A stretch of 64,000 bases of DNA from Sphingobacteriales bacterium (GTDB lineage: Bacteria; Bacteroidota; Bacteroidia; Chitinophagales; Chitinophagaceae). Position numbers and translations under genes: made by a program. The notes beneath the pieces were generated by a model. It saw only the letters and a program-made list of their open reading frames with translations. It searched no databases and was not told where the DNA came from. Shown piece by piece: positions 53,053 through 62,673 of the stretch. Location of the stretch: positions 1 through 64,000 of the forward strand of contig JAIXSZ010000056.1 of the NCBI GenBank assembly GCA_027484425.1. Reading direction: 5' to 3'. Within the stretch, counting starts at the first letter, position 1; each line of letters starts with the position of its first letter.

Positions 53053-53940
53053 TCATTCTAAGGGAACCTCACCGTCTTGCAAAATTTTTATACTCACTAT
53101 ATCATGCTGATAATTCCATAGTCCGTTTTCCCAAATGAATCCATCATATTGACCACTAGGTACATAAGTATACTTACGTGCTGGATCGTTTGACACAGAT
53201 GTTAGTTTATCAAAAATAATCAGCTGTTTTTCTGCATCCCAGTTCATGGATGCCGCAACACTTTTTTTATACTCCAACACAAACCTGTTAATGCGTTTTT
53301 TAGGGTCAGATGTAGATACTACACCAAAAATCGAAGCACCAAATGTTACCCCTCGCCCATCGAAATACATAGGATCTAATACCTTGCGGTTGCTCAGCGC
53401 ATGACCATTATTAAGACCAAATAGTGTGTAAACTATTTGACCATCTACCCGCTGCGACATAATTCGATAGTACAGCGCTCCAAACCATCTGCCACCTGTG
53501 AAAATACTGTCCTCCAAACCCTTGTCGACCTGAGCGCTACAATCATTCAAGCCGATGAGCTTTAATTGTGGCTGAGGCATTTGTATAGCTCCATAATAAC
53601 GTTTTGGAATATTACCGGGCTCTACTGCCCAATTAAATATTCGAAATGCATTATCATCGGCATATATAATGTTAATCAGTTTACTTAGGGTATCGAATTT
53701 ATAGAGGTACGAGTTGTTTATCTTAAGTGTACGTACCAATTGGCGGGCGAAACGTTCTGAATACATTATTCTAGTGTCAGGAATAAATGCTTCATACATC
53801 GAATCCGCAGTTACGACAAGAGAATCCTCCATTTTCTTGAACTTCTCCATGTCCTGCGGCGCTATTTCTTGTGAAAATGCAGAATTTGCACACATCAACA
53901 ATGAAAACGATAATGCAAGTGTAGAAACGGTTCGATTCAT
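53053..53940 (-). CDS. Conserved exported protein of unknown function
   Basis: 295 aa. Signal peptide (TLALSFSLLMCANSAFSQ), then a Lys/Glu-rich helix (DMEKFKKMEDSLVVTADSMY) and a beta-rich part: FRIFNWAVEPGNIPKRYYGA, GALYYRIMSQRVDGQIVYTL, FGLNNGHALSNRKVLDPMYF and QYDGFIWENGLWNYQHDIV. I know similar proteins in other Bacteroidota, always unnamed. Probably periplasmic. No catalytic pattern is visible. Confidence 0.75.
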   Translation of the reverse strand: MNRTVSTLALSFSLLMCANSAFSQEIAPQDMEKFKKMEDSLVVTADSMYEAFIPDTRIMYSERFARQLVRTLKINNSYLYKFDTLSKLINIIYADDNAFRIFNWAVEPGNIPKRYYGAIQMPQPQLKLIGLNDCSAQVDKGLEDSIFTGGRWFGALYYRIMSQRVDGQIVYTLFGLNNGHALSNRKVLDPMYFDGRGVTFGASIFGVVSTSDPKKRINRFVLEYKKSVAASMNWDAEKQLIIFDKLTSVSNDPARKYTYVPSGQYDGFIWENGLWNYQHDIVSIKILQDGEVPLE

Positions 53941-54037
53941 TTATTTTATAATTTTATTGACAGCCTCAAACGTAAGTGTTCTTTTGTTAAAAATAAGTTG
54001 ATAATACTATTACATAGATGGATTATCTATAACAAAT

Positions 54038-54358
54038 TTACGCTCTGTAACCTGTACGGTCTCCTTTGTCATTTCCAGATATAATATTCACTAGTAACGT
54101 AAGTATTAATGCACCAGCAGTTGCGCAAATAATAATATTGATAAGCGGAGAACTCGTAAAAGATAGTAAACTCTTGAATAATATCTTACCTAGCCATCCA
54201 CCTAAAATACCCAAAACTATAGTAGCTAGTGTACCATACCCTCTGCCTGGTGTGAGTACTTGAGCCAGAAAACCTGCTATTCCACCTATAACAATGGTAA
54301 TCAACAAACCATTAAAATCTTGAAGTTCGTGAGCTAGTGAAAAAAGAAGAATTTGCAT
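54038..54358 (-). CDS. GlsB/YeaQ/YmgE family membrane protein
   Basis: 106 aa from the ATG at 54358. Three hydrophobic segments and the family's glycine pattern (TIVIGGIAGFLAQVLTPGRG, then TIVLGILGGWLGKIL) are clear. These transglycosylase-associated proteins are stress-linked inner-membrane proteins with no defined activity. The frame runs 16 codons further upstream, but those residues include FLSFPFLLLSTKN, unlike the family. Confidence 0.85.
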   Translation of the reverse strand: MQILLFSLAHELQDFNGLLITIVIGGIAGFLAQVLTPGRGYGTLATIVLGILGGWLGKILFKSLLSFTSSPLINIIICATAGALILTLLVNIISGNDKGDRTGYRA

Positions 54359-54676
54359 ATGGAAATTTTTTGTTGATAAAAGTAAAAAAGGAAAGGATAG
54401 AAACAAACCCTAAATTTACAAAAAACGAAGTATTAACATTATTGGCATTGTATGTTACAATGTCTATTTTCAGTAATTGTCAATTTATAAGCCCAACTTA
54501 TTAAATGCAATCACATATAGGAACTTCCTATTTTCCTAGTCGATTAATGAAAATCGTCACTTTTTATCCACGTTCATTTTTGTAAAGCTTGTTTATTAAA
54601 TTATATTCTCATTATTTTATGCATTGTCTTAATTTTCTTATAAGTTTGTAATCCCCTTCTCAATATACAATGAGTT
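54359..54676. other. Intergenic region with a 15-bp palindrome
   Basis: No gene seen. It holds the odd-centred perfect palindrome ATAGGAACTTCCTAT at 54517-54531, which could be an operator, and a -7 element at 54641. Confidence 0.45.
54641..54648 (+). promoter_or_regulatory. -7 promoter element of the 78-aa gene
   Basis: TAAGTTTG matches TAnnTTTG and ends 28 bases before the ATG at 54677. Confidence 0.55.
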
Positions 54677-54913
54677 ATGATTCGAAAAGAATATCAAGTA
54701 GAGAGCACAAACGCAGCAATCACAAACGCAGCTCTTCGCGACAATAGTGTAAAAGAAGAAATATTAAAAGTACTAGATATAGCTTTTAAACAAGGTGCTA
54801 TTGTAGAATTGAAAATTCTAGAAGGTGTAGATTTGGTGAACGATGGAAAAAGATTCAGTAAAATACGAATGGATATTGTTTCCAACACTGACTTCGATAA
54901 ATACGAACTTTAA
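54677..54913 (+). CDS. Small hypothetical protein
   Basis: 78 aa soluble protein: a first half that looks helical (STNAAITNAALRDNSVKEEI, LKVLDIAFKQGAIVEL) and a C-terminal strand region (KRFSKIRMDIVSN). No signal or membrane segment and no family recognised. A good -7 element stands upstream, which supports expression. It is convergent with feoA, 9 bases away. Confidence 0.65.
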   Translation: MIRKEYQVESTNAAITNAALRDNSVKEEILKVLDIAFKQGAIVELKILEGVDLVNDGKRFSKIRMDIVSNTDFDKYEL

Positions 54914-54922
54914 CCTTGTCAA

Positions 54923-55168
54923 CTAGTTGTACTCAACCCAGATCTTATCTGCTTCTTTTTTCCTGATGCTTAAATAGTATCCTGCAATGTTTATTGCCAT
55001 CGGGTCACCCATAGGGGCTATCATCTCTACCCACACCGGCTCGCCTGGTACACAACCCATCTCCATTAGCGTGAGCTGAAACTCACTTTCATCGTGACTT
55101 TTAATAACTGCTTTGGTGCCCGCTGGCAGTTCTGATAGTCGCACTATTTGTTCATCCTTCACATTCAT
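54923..55168 (-). CDS. feoA: FeoA-domain protein
   Basis: 81 aa from the ATG at 55168; the frame runs two codons further (GTG GTG). Single SH3-like FeoA domain: VRLSELPAGTKAVIKSH, LTLMEMGCVPGEPVWVEM, PMGDPMAINIAGYYLSIRK. FeoA assists ferrous-iron import by FeoB. No feoB lies next to it, so either it acts at a distance or it has another role. A TACATTTG -7 element ends 5 bases before the ATG. Confidence 0.88.
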   Translation of the reverse strand: MNVKDEQIVRLSELPAGTKAVIKSHDESEFQLTLMEMGCVPGEPVWVEMIAPMGDPMAINIAGYYLSIRKKEADKIWVEYN

Positions 55169-55173
55169 CACCA

Positions 55174-55181
55174 CAAATGTA
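55174..55181 (-). promoter_or_regulatory. -7 promoter element of feoA
   Basis: Minus strand TACATTTG, exact TAnnTTTG match, 5 bases from the ATG at 55168, so almost leaderless. Confidence 0.7.
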
Positions 55182-55266
55182 CACCCATACCTATAGATGT
55201 GTGCTAATCCGAAACTAATTTTTACAGACTATTGTACTAATTTACACTTCTTTCTTAATTCCCTGT

Positions 55267-56961
55267 ATGAGTTATATCGACTGGATAGTGCTGATTGGTA
55301 CACTTGCAGCCATGATAGGTTATGGTATGCATAAGGGTAAAGGACAAACTGGCGCAAGTTCTTACCTGCTTGCCGATAGGCAAATGCCATGGTATGTTGT
55401 CCTGCTCGGTGTAATGGCTACTCAAGCCAGTGCCATTACTTTCTTATCTGCACCAGGATTGGCTTATACAGATGGCATGCGCTTTCTTCAAAACTATTTT
55501 GGACTGCCATTAGCAATGGTTGTCATTTGTGTGACTTTTATTCCAGTTTTCAGCAGACTCAAGGTATATACTGCGTATGAATATCTCGAACAACGATTCG
55601 ACCGCCGCACCAGACTCCTGACTTCATTTCTATTTTTGCTGTCCAGAGGATTATCTACTGGTGTAAGTATATATGCACCTGCCATAATACTATCTTCAGT
55701 TCTGGGTTGGAATATATACATTACTAACGTTTTCATGGGTGGTTTACTCATGCTTTATACTTATTCTGGTGGCGCAAAGGCAGTAGCCCATACCCAAAAA
55801 CTACAGTTTATTATCATATTGGGGGCTATGGCGCTAGCTGGATATCTGGTAGTGCACCGTTTACCTGATGGCATTGGTATGAGCGACGCACTATACATTG
55901 CTGGCAAATCAGGTAGGCTAAATGTGATAACTACTGACTTTAGCTGGCACGATAAGTATAATATCTGGAGCGGACTAATAGGTGGATTTTTTCTTTCACT
56001 ATCTTATTTTGGTACAGACAATAGTCAGGTGGCCAGGTATATCAATGCACGCGACACAAAGCAAAGCCGTATGGGTTTATTGCTCAATGGGCTTGTAAAA
56101 ATACCTATGCAGTTTTTCATACTACTTATTGGTGCGCTAGTTTTCGTTTTCTACAGTTTCCAGTCTGCCCCACTCTACTTCAATACTACTGCCTTTAATG
56201 CATATGCCCATCACGAACCCCAAAATGCTAGTGCCACTTCCTCCCTTCACCAACAACTTCACCAACAACAACAATTACAGGCTGTTGCCATTACCCAGCA
56301 ACGTAAAGAAAATAAATCATCTGAGTTGGCAAATACGATTTACAGCTTTAAGGAAACTCAATATCAAATCCAACAATTGCGTGATAGTGTGGCTCGGCAT
56401 ATAGCACGCAAGCACTATGCACCTGATACCAGCGACACTAATTATATTTTCCTATATTTCGTCAAAAACTCATTACCCATTGGTATAGTGGGTCTGCTAT
56501 TTGCTGTTATTATTTTAGCATCTTGGGGGTCTATCTCTGCTGCATTAAACTCTCTAGCAGCTTCTTCGCTAATAGATATTCATTTGCTTAATGTACGTAA
56601 AGACGAAAAAACCGAACTAAGGCTGGGCCGGTTACATACGCTTGCGTGGGGTGTCTTTTGTATTGGGGTAGCTATGTTTGCAGCACGCATGGGCTCATTA
56701 ATAGAAGCTGTCAATATATTAGGCTCACTATTTTATGGCACCATTTTAGGGATATTTTTAGTAGCATTTTATATGAAGTCTGTATCCGGCAAAACTGTTT
56801 TTGTTGCCGCTATAATCACAGAGATAGTGATAGTAGGCATTTACATCGCTGATATAGTGTCGTTTTTGTGGCTCAATGTAATCGGCGCTCTTCTGCTCAT
56901 GCTTATTTGTTTCATAGCACATTTCAGAAAAATTGTTTCTACTTCCCTACAGCATAACTAA
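55267..56961 (+). CDS. Sodium:solute symporter family protein
   Basis: 564 aa with about 13 transmembrane segments (LeuT fold, SSS family). Features: SSYLLADRQMPWYVVLLGVM, TFLSAPGLAYTDGMRFLQN, and SLSYFGTDNSQVARYINARD. A long loop at about 318-391 is rich in Gln and His and then in helix-forming residues (SFKETQYQIQQLRDSVARHI), bigger than in typical family members I recall. Transported substrate is unknown. Tail-to-tail with the M14 peptidase gene. Confidence 0.88.
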   Translation: MSYIDWIVLIGTLAAMIGYGMHKGKGQTGASSYLLADRQMPWYVVLLGVMATQASAITFLSAPGLAYTDGMRFLQNYFGLPLAMVVICVTFIPVFSRLKVYTAYEYLEQRFDRRTRLLTSFLFLLSRGLSTGVSIYAPAIILSSVLGWNIYITNVFMGGLLMLYTYSGGAKAVAHTQKLQFIIILGAMALAGYLVVHRLPDGIGMSDALYIAGKSGRLNVITTDFSWHDKYNIWSGLIGGFFLSLSYFGTDNSQVARYINARDTKQSRMGLLLNGLVKIPMQFFILLIGALVFVFYSFQSAPLYFNTTAFNAYAHHEPQNASATSSLHQQLHQQQQLQAVAITQQRKENKSSELANTIYSFKETQYQIQQLRDSVARHIARKHYAPDTSDTNYIFLYFVKNSLPIGIVGLLFAVIILASWGSISAALNSLAASSLIDIHLLNVRKDEKTELRLGRLHTLAWGVFCIGVAMFAARMGSLIEAVNILGSLFYGTILGIFLVAFYMKSVSGKTVFVAAIITEIVIVGIYIADIVSFLWLNVIGALLLMLICFIAHFRKIVSTSLQHN

Positions 56962-56975
56962 TGAATACCTTTGCT

Positions 56976-58718
56976 TTATTCCTCCAACCGAAACACTGGA
57001 TACCTCATATACTCCTGCTCAAAATAGATAGAGTTCCTGTAAACAAAGTCTAGCTGAGCATGTCCATTTTTGGCAAATTCAGCGTCGTTTTTTCGCTTTT
57101 CTTCTAGTTTCTTTTTTAACTCTGGATCTTTCTTCAAAATATCAGCTGCCAAATCTTCAAATACATAAGAACTAAAATATTCCTTTTGTTGCAGTATCCC
57201 ATCAAAAAAGTTCCATGCCAGGAAACCATCTGGTCCATTAGGTTCTAGTGTCTCTACTAGATATCGTTTAGTATGCTGTGCCAGCCATATTATGTAGTCT
57301 CCTTGGGTTACTCTTACTTTTGTCTTGTACGGTGTCACTTTTATGTTTTTGTGCAGGTAGTGACGTTCATAGGGCTTGGAAGTAGTTTCATAATCGTCTA
57401 TGTGGTAAGCAGTTACTTCCATTGAGCTGTCATAGTTGATACGCTGCATACGCACTCCACTGGCCCTCAGGCATATTATTACATTTGTCCATGCCTTGGG
57501 TATTATGTATGCTTTAGGGGCATTCACAGTTTTTGTGGGCAGGTAGTGGTTATAAAATGGTACCGTTTTGGTAAATGGTTTTTTGCGGTCGTAAAATAGT
57601 CTTGGTTGTCCGCTTACTTCACTTGGTTTATAGCCTGCTTCGTATCCCTTGTATACAATGCTATCGCATTGTGTAGTGTCTACTGTCCAGTCTATTGCAA
57701 ATTTCTTCTGTGCAAGTATGTTTTTTCTATCATTTGCTCTGGCAGATTTTATGGCTGCTATGTTATCGCTTCCAGCTTTAATAATGGTTTGCATCAATGT
57801 GTAGGTCGCTTTTACTCTGTCTGCAAAAGGCTTCAGCATATGTGTCTCGGGCACATAAGCCATCGTCTGAAACAAGGCTGCATAACCACTCAAGAACCTT
57901 GGTGACTCATAAAATTCCTGCCAACCTTTATCTGGTGTAGCACCAAAATGGTTTACGTAAGGCGCCAAATCATACCCTCTTGCTTTCATCTCCTTGTATA
58001 TAAGTGGCGTTAGGGTATTATACATATAGGCGCCACATTCACCGCCTAGCTTGTCGTGCTGTGTGGCTAGCAATGTCATTATATGCTGATAGTCGGCTCC
58101 ATTACTTACATGATTGTCAATAAGTATGTCAGGGTTCATTCTTGCTATCAGATCACACATGCCTATTGTTTCTGCAGCATCACACTTCACAAAATCTCTG
58201 TTCAAGTCTAGGTTTCTGGCGTTTCCTCTAAAACCATAACTCTCAGGTCCATTTTGATTTACCCTACTTGTATTATTACGGTTCAGTGCCCCTCCTATAT
58301 TAAACACTGGCACTACCACCAGCAGCACATTGTCAGGTATTTGTATCTTACCTATGGCGGCATCGCGCAGCAACATCATACTAGCATCTACCCCATCTGG
58401 TTCACCTGCATGTATTGCATTATTAACCAGTATCACTAATTTCCCACCAGTTCTTATTTCGTCCTTATCAAAGTTGCCATCATTTGTATAGGCCACATAG
58501 CGCAGCGGATAGCCATTATCTGCTGGCCCCATATCGCCTATGCTAATAGTAGTGTAAGAAGTTTTAAGCCGCTTGAAAAAATCATTCACTTCATCGTACG
58601 TCGCTGTTTGTTTACCCTTACTTCTCTCAAATGGAGTAATAAACGTTGTATCAGTCGCAGCGGCTAGGACATTAAAGCCCAGAATTGCTAGATATATACT
58701 AAGTGCTATTTTTTTCAT
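56976..58718 (-). CDS. Exported M14-family zinc carboxypeptidase
   Basis: 580 aa with a signal peptide (KKIALSIYLAILGFNVLAA). The metallocarboxypeptidase M14 domain has zinc ligands H103 and E106 in HAGEPDGVDASM, the NLDLNRDF block and the DNHVSNGADYQ segment with the third His. A long C-terminal part (about 340-580) is of unknown fold. Predicted to act on peptides, or possibly murein tails, in the periplasm. Stop codons of this gene and the symporter are 14 bases apart. Confidence 0.85.
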   Translation of the reverse strand: MKKIALSIYLAILGFNVLAAATDTTFITPFERSKGKQTATYDEVNDFFKRLKTSYTTISIGDMGPADNGYPLRYVAYTNDGNFDKDEIRTGGKLVILVNNAIHAGEPDGVDASMMLLRDAAIGKIQIPDNVLLVVVPVFNIGGALNRNNTSRVNQNGPESYGFRGNARNLDLNRDFVKCDAAETIGMCDLIARMNPDILIDNHVSNGADYQHIMTLLATQHDKLGGECGAYMYNTLTPLIYKEMKARGYDLAPYVNHFGATPDKGWQEFYESPRFLSGYAALFQTMAYVPETHMLKPFADRVKATYTLMQTIIKAGSDNIAAIKSARANDRKNILAQKKFAIDWTVDTTQCDSIVYKGYEAGYKPSEVSGQPRLFYDRKKPFTKTVPFYNHYLPTKTVNAPKAYIIPKAWTNVIICLRASGVRMQRINYDSSMEVTAYHIDDYETTSKPYERHYLHKNIKVTPYKTKVRVTQGDYIIWLAQHTKRYLVETLEPNGPDGFLAWNFFDGILQQKEYFSSYVFEDLAADILKKDPELKKKLEEKRKNDAEFAKNGHAQLDFVYRNSIYFEQEYMRYPVFRLEE

Positions 58719-58865
58719 TTGGTTGTAAATATAGCAAGCTTACACCAAACTAATTTTGTGCTGTAATATGAAGATATAAAATGAAAAAAGTAAGAGGCAT
58801 GCCACTCAGACTTTCTATCTGTACATCCAAACTGTTGCCAAGACGGGTAAATACCCAAGAGAAAA

Positions 58866-59762
58866 TTACTCAATAATCAGTTTACCATAGTATCTGTTGC
58901 CATTTTCCGAAACTATAGAGTAAATATATACACCAGAAGCTACCAAGGAGGGAAAAATCCGTAAGGGTTCTCTATTGTTCATCATGCTGTTATGCATCAG
59001 CTTACCCTGCACATCATAAATGCTTACTCTAGCTCTGTCCACACCCTGCAGCGTTACAAAAGAGGCTGAAGACTGCACAGGATTGGGATATAACTGAACA
59101 TCAGTGTATGCTGTAATTGTATGCTCCACACCTGCAAGAACTGGCAAGCATAGGTACGTAGCATAAGCAGGATTATGATATATATCGGTATCTCCTGCCG
59201 AAAAGCAAAGTGTATTAATACCACAATCACAAGTAGGTTGCGTCATAGGATTGGCTAGCAAACCTCCTAACCCAGTATTACCTATCCCTTCCACCCAAGC
59301 ACCTAAAGTCCAACGACTAGTAGCTGTCAGTTGACGAAAATTGATTCTTTTGCGAGCTATACTTCCAATCGTAACTGTGTCTATGCTATGAACAATACCT
59401 ATAGGCATTTCAGTACTTCCCCACGTTTTGAGAGTGTCGCCTAAAACCATCGAAAAATCGTAAACTTTACGTTCGGCACCTAGTGTTACATCATAATAGT
59501 ATATACGGTGTGCGCTATCCTCTCTCATTCCACCTATTAAGATAGGTATGGAAGGAAACTGAGCACTATACAATTTTTTATAGCTATTCCCTATTGCTGA
59601 CAGAACTTCATTACGCTGTTCCATTACTTGCCATACATGAGGTGCTTCACCTTGACCTCTGCGCTCTGTCCAGATGGCAGCGCCTGTTGGGAATGAAATT
59701 TGAGCAATTGAGCAAAAGGACGATAAAAGTGTTAAGACGAAAAGAATAGCGTTTTTAATCAT
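58866..59762 (-). CDS. T9SS-exported protein, function unknown
   Basis: 298 aa. Signal peptide (ILFVLTLLSSFCSIAQ) and a C-terminal sorting domain (about 220-298: VQLYPNPVQSSASFVTL, then VSIYDVQGKLMHNSMM and VASGVYIYSIVSENGNRYYG). The middle has GAIWTERRGQGEAPHVWQVM, GSTEMPIGIVHSIDTVTIG and CDCGINTLCFSAG. No enzymatic motif is recognised. Similar modules often occur in repeated families of Bacteroidota surface proteins. Confidence 0.8.
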   Translation of the reverse strand: MIKNAILFVLTLLSSFCSIAQISFPTGAAIWTERRGQGEAPHVWQVMEQRNEVLSAIGNSYKKLYSAQFPSIPILIGGMREDSAHRIYYYDVTLGAERKVYDFSMVLGDTLKTWGSTEMPIGIVHSIDTVTIGSIARKRINFRQLTATSRWTLGAWVEGIGNTGLGGLLANPMTQPTCDCGINTLCFSAGDTDIYHNPAYATYLCLPVLAGVEHTITAYTDVQLYPNPVQSSASFVTLQGVDRARVSIYDVQGKLMHNSMMNNREPLRIFPSLVASGVYIYSIVSENGNRYYGKLIIE

Positions 59763-59852
59763 TGTTATATTATGATAGAGTGAAGTGAAAAATTTTCTGT
59801 TGTATCAGCTATTGCGGCTCAAATATAAAATAATATCCAATATTGAATAAAG

Positions 59853-59891
59853 AACAAAGCACAAACAGCATAAAACTGTCTGTGCTTTGTT
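59853..59891 (-). terminator. Terminator of valS
   Basis: AACAAAGCACA (59853-59863) pairs with TGTGCTTTGTT (59881-59891), enclosing ACAG/CTGT (59865-59879). It lies just beyond the valS stop codon. Confidence 0.9.
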
Positions 59892-59908
59892 AAGTAAAAA
59901 TGTTGCTT

Positions 59909-62545
59909 TTACCCTAGGTTAGCCAAACTTTCTTCGAGAGTTTTGATTTTAGCGAGGGCGTCGTTTTTCTTTTTTTGTTCGCTTTCTATTACATCTGGTT
60001 TGGCATTTGCCATAAACCGTTCATTGCCCAGCTTTTTATCTACCGATATCAGGAAACCTTGCAGGTAAGCTATTTCTTTTACCATTTCGGCTTTCTGGGC
60101 TTCGGTATCTATGGTAGCTGCTGCTGCTTCAATATACAGTTTGTCGGTGCCCACTACTATAGATATGGCTCCGGGTATAGCTTCGCCTGTGAAGTTTGTT
60201 TGCTCAGCATTTACCTGCCTGCTCAGTATGGCCAGTACCTGTGTGTAATATGCCTCTTCAGATGTTTGTATCCACAGTTTTATGGTATCCTTAGGTTTCA
60301 GTCGGTTTTTGTTGCGGGTATCGCGGATGGCGGTAATCAGCTCCTGCAGCTGTGTACCACCCATTAGCAACGTCACATCAGGTGTACTGTAAGCAGGCAT
60401 TTGCAATACCATAAGGTCATCACCAGTTGCTCTTGTGCGCAAAAGATGATAAATCTCCTCTGTAATAAACGGCAAAAACGGATGGAGAAGTTGTAGCAAA
60501 CGCTCGTAAACGGTTACAGTATGCTGATAAACGGCAGTAGCTATGGGTTGTTCCATGCCAGGTTTTACCCACTCTAGGTACCACGAGCAGAAATCGTTCC
60601 AGATCAGTGAATAAATGGTTTTCAGCGCCTCGCTAAGTCTGAATTCCTTCATCAGTTCTTCTACCTCAGCCGATACCTGCCCTAGGCGTGCGTCTATCCA
60701 CTGCATAGCAAAGTTTACATCTGTTGTGGTTACATCATCGGCACATCTTGTTTCCCAGCCTTTTACCAGCTTCATGGCATTCCACAACTTGTTGCAGAAG
60801 AAGCTACCCTGCTCTAGTTGGCTTTCATCAAACAGTAAATCGTTACCGGCTGGAGAAGATATCATAACGCTAAAGCGCACTGCATCAGCACCATTCTTCT
60901 CTATTAGTTCTAATAAGTCGGGCGAGTTACCGAGCGACTTACTCATTTTACGTCCTTGTTTATCACGCACTATACCAGTATAGTATACCTTCTCAAATGG
61001 TTTCTGACCCAGAAACTCATAACCTGCCATAGCCATACGTGCCACCCAGAAAAAGATGATTTCAGGAGCGGTAACTAATGTGCTTGTAGGATAGTAGTAT
61101 TGCAGATCTCTATTATCTGGCTGTTTGTTCCACCCAAAAACCTCCATCGGCCACAACCAGCTACTAAACCAAGTGTCTAGCACATCATCGTCTTGTCTCA
61201 GGTCTGGTTTGGCTGCTGCTAGTTCAGGCTTGGCTGCTTTATATTTTTCAGTAGCTTCTGCCTCATTGTTGGCTACATACAGCGTCCCGTCTGCATCGTA
61301 CCAAGCAGGTATGCGTTGTCCCCACCACAACTGACGACTGATACACCAATCTTTGATGTTTGCCATCCAGTGGCGGTAGGTATTCTTGAACTTGGCGGGG
61401 TGAAAGCTAATGTCATCATTCATCACTGCTTCTAGCGCAGGTTGCGACAAGTCTTGCATGTTGCACCACCATTGCATGCTGAGGCGTGGCTCTATCACTA
61501 CGTCAGTACGCTCACTGAAGCCTACCTGATTGCTATATTCTTCTTCTTTTACCAGATTGCCAGCTATACGGAGGTCTTCGGCTATTTGTTTTCTTACTAC
61601 AAATCTATCTAGTCCTACATACAACTGAGCAGCATCGCTCATAGTACCGTCTTCATTAAGGGTATCTATCACCTGAAGGTTATGTTTCAGACCCAGATTG
61701 TAGTCATTGATATCATGCGCTGGTGTAACTTTGAGTGCGCCGGTACCAAATTCTTTGTCAATATATTCATCGAATATGATAGGTATCCGCCTATTGATAA
61801 GAGGCACAAAACAGTACTTTCCTTTTAGGTGTGCATACCGTTCGTCCTCCGGATGAACGCATACTGCAGTGTCACCCAGTATTGTTTCAGGGCGAACAGT
61901 CGCAATAGTTATATACTCATCTCCTTCTATGTCCAGCTTGTATCGAACATAGTAGAGCTTAGAGTTGGTTTGTTTGTGGTTTACTTCTTCGTCGCTTAAG
62001 GCAGTTTTAGCCTTAGGGTCCCAATTGATCATTTTTACGCCACGGTAAATGAGCCCTTTTTCATAAAGCTCTACGAATACCCTTATAACTGCGGCATAAT
62101 AATCCTCGTCCATTGTAAAAGTAGTACGAGACCAATCCAATGAGCAACCTAGTTTTTCTAACTGCTTTAAGATGATACCACCATATTTCTCTTTCCATTC
62201 CCAAGCGTATTTGAGAAACTCATCGCGTGGCATTTTCTTTTTGTCTATGCCCATATCACGGAGCATATTTACCACTTTGGCTTCCGTAGCTATAGATGCA
62301 TGATCGGTACCAGGCACCCAGCATGTATTAAAGCCCATCATTTTGGCACGACGAATAAGGATATCCTGTACGCTATTGTTGAGCGCATGACCCATATGCA
62401 ACACTCCAGTTACATTAGGCGGAGGCATAACTATGGTATACGGAGGGCGATCGTCGGGTGTGCTGGTAAAATAACCTGCGGAGTTCCAATGGTTGTACCA
62501 CTTTATTTCCGCTTCTGTATGCTGAAAATTCTTACTGAGTTCCAT
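59909..62545 (-). CDS. valS: Valyl-tRNA synthetase
   Basis: 878 aa from the ATG at 62545; eight more codons are open upstream. Class Ia synthetase charging tRNA-Val, with a CP1 editing domain. HIGH-type motif PPPNVTGVLHMGHALNN with HMGH at 50-53, KMSKS loop GRKMSKSLGNSPD, and a C-terminal coiled coil (about 810-878: EKDKKLG-like, VESEQKKKNDALAKIKTLEES). Length matches the family. Promoter TACTTTTG at 62607. Confidence 0.96.
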   Translation of the reverse strand: MELSKNFQHTEAEIKWYNHWNSAGYFTSTPDDRPPYTIVMPPPNVTGVLHMGHALNNSVQDILIRRAKMMGFNTCWVPGTDHASIATEAKVVNMLRDMGIDKKKMPRDEFLKYAWEWKEKYGGIILKQLEKLGCSLDWSRTTFTMDEDYYAAVIRVFVELYEKGLIYRGVKMINWDPKAKTALSDEEVNHKQTNSKLYYVRYKLDIEGDEYITIATVRPETILGDTAVCVHPEDERYAHLKGKYCFVPLINRRIPIIFDEYIDKEFGTGALKVTPAHDINDYNLGLKHNLQVIDTLNEDGTMSDAAQLYVGLDRFVVRKQIAEDLRIAGNLVKEEEYSNQVGFSERTDVVIEPRLSMQWWCNMQDLSQPALEAVMNDDISFHPAKFKNTYRHWMANIKDWCISRQLWWGQRIPAWYDADGTLYVANNEAEATEKYKAAKPELAAAKPDLRQDDDVLDTWFSSWLWPMEVFGWNKQPDNRDLQYYYPTSTLVTAPEIIFFWVARMAMAGYEFLGQKPFEKVYYTGIVRDKQGRKMSKSLGNSPDLLELIEKNGADAVRFSVMISSPAGNDLLFDESQLEQGSFFCNKLWNAMKLVKGWETRCADDVTTTDVNFAMQWIDARLGQVSAEVEELMKEFRLSEALKTIYSLIWNDFCSWYLEWVKPGMEQPIATAVYQHTVTVYERLLQLLHPFLPFITEEIYHLLRTRATGDDLMVLQMPAYSTPDVTLLMGGTQLQELITAIRDTRNKNRLKPKDTIKLWIQTSEEAYYTQVLAILSRQVNAEQTNFTGEAIPGAISIVVGTDKLYIEAAAATIDTEAQKAEMVKEIAYLQGFLISVDKKLGNERFMANAKPDVIESEQKKKNDALAKIKTLEESLANLG

Positions 62546-62606
62546 AAAATATAAAACGTCAAATGTCAATGACGAAATTTGAAGATTGAAAATTGATAAT
62601 AATTGT

Positions 62607-62614
62607 CAAAAGTA
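62607..62614 (-). promoter_or_regulatory. -7 promoter element of valS
   Basis: Minus strand TACTTTTG matches TAnnTTTG, about 61 bases upstream of the ATG. Confidence 0.5.
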
Positions 62615-62673
62615 ATGACTGTGGTGGTAATTGATGTAGGTGTAATGCAAATAATGCCTGATGGTAATAAAAA

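Noticed and set aside
54517-54531. FRT recombination scar
   Set aside because: ATAGGAACTTC agrees with part of FRT, but the second 13-bp arm and 8-bp spacer are missing; it is a plain palindrome.
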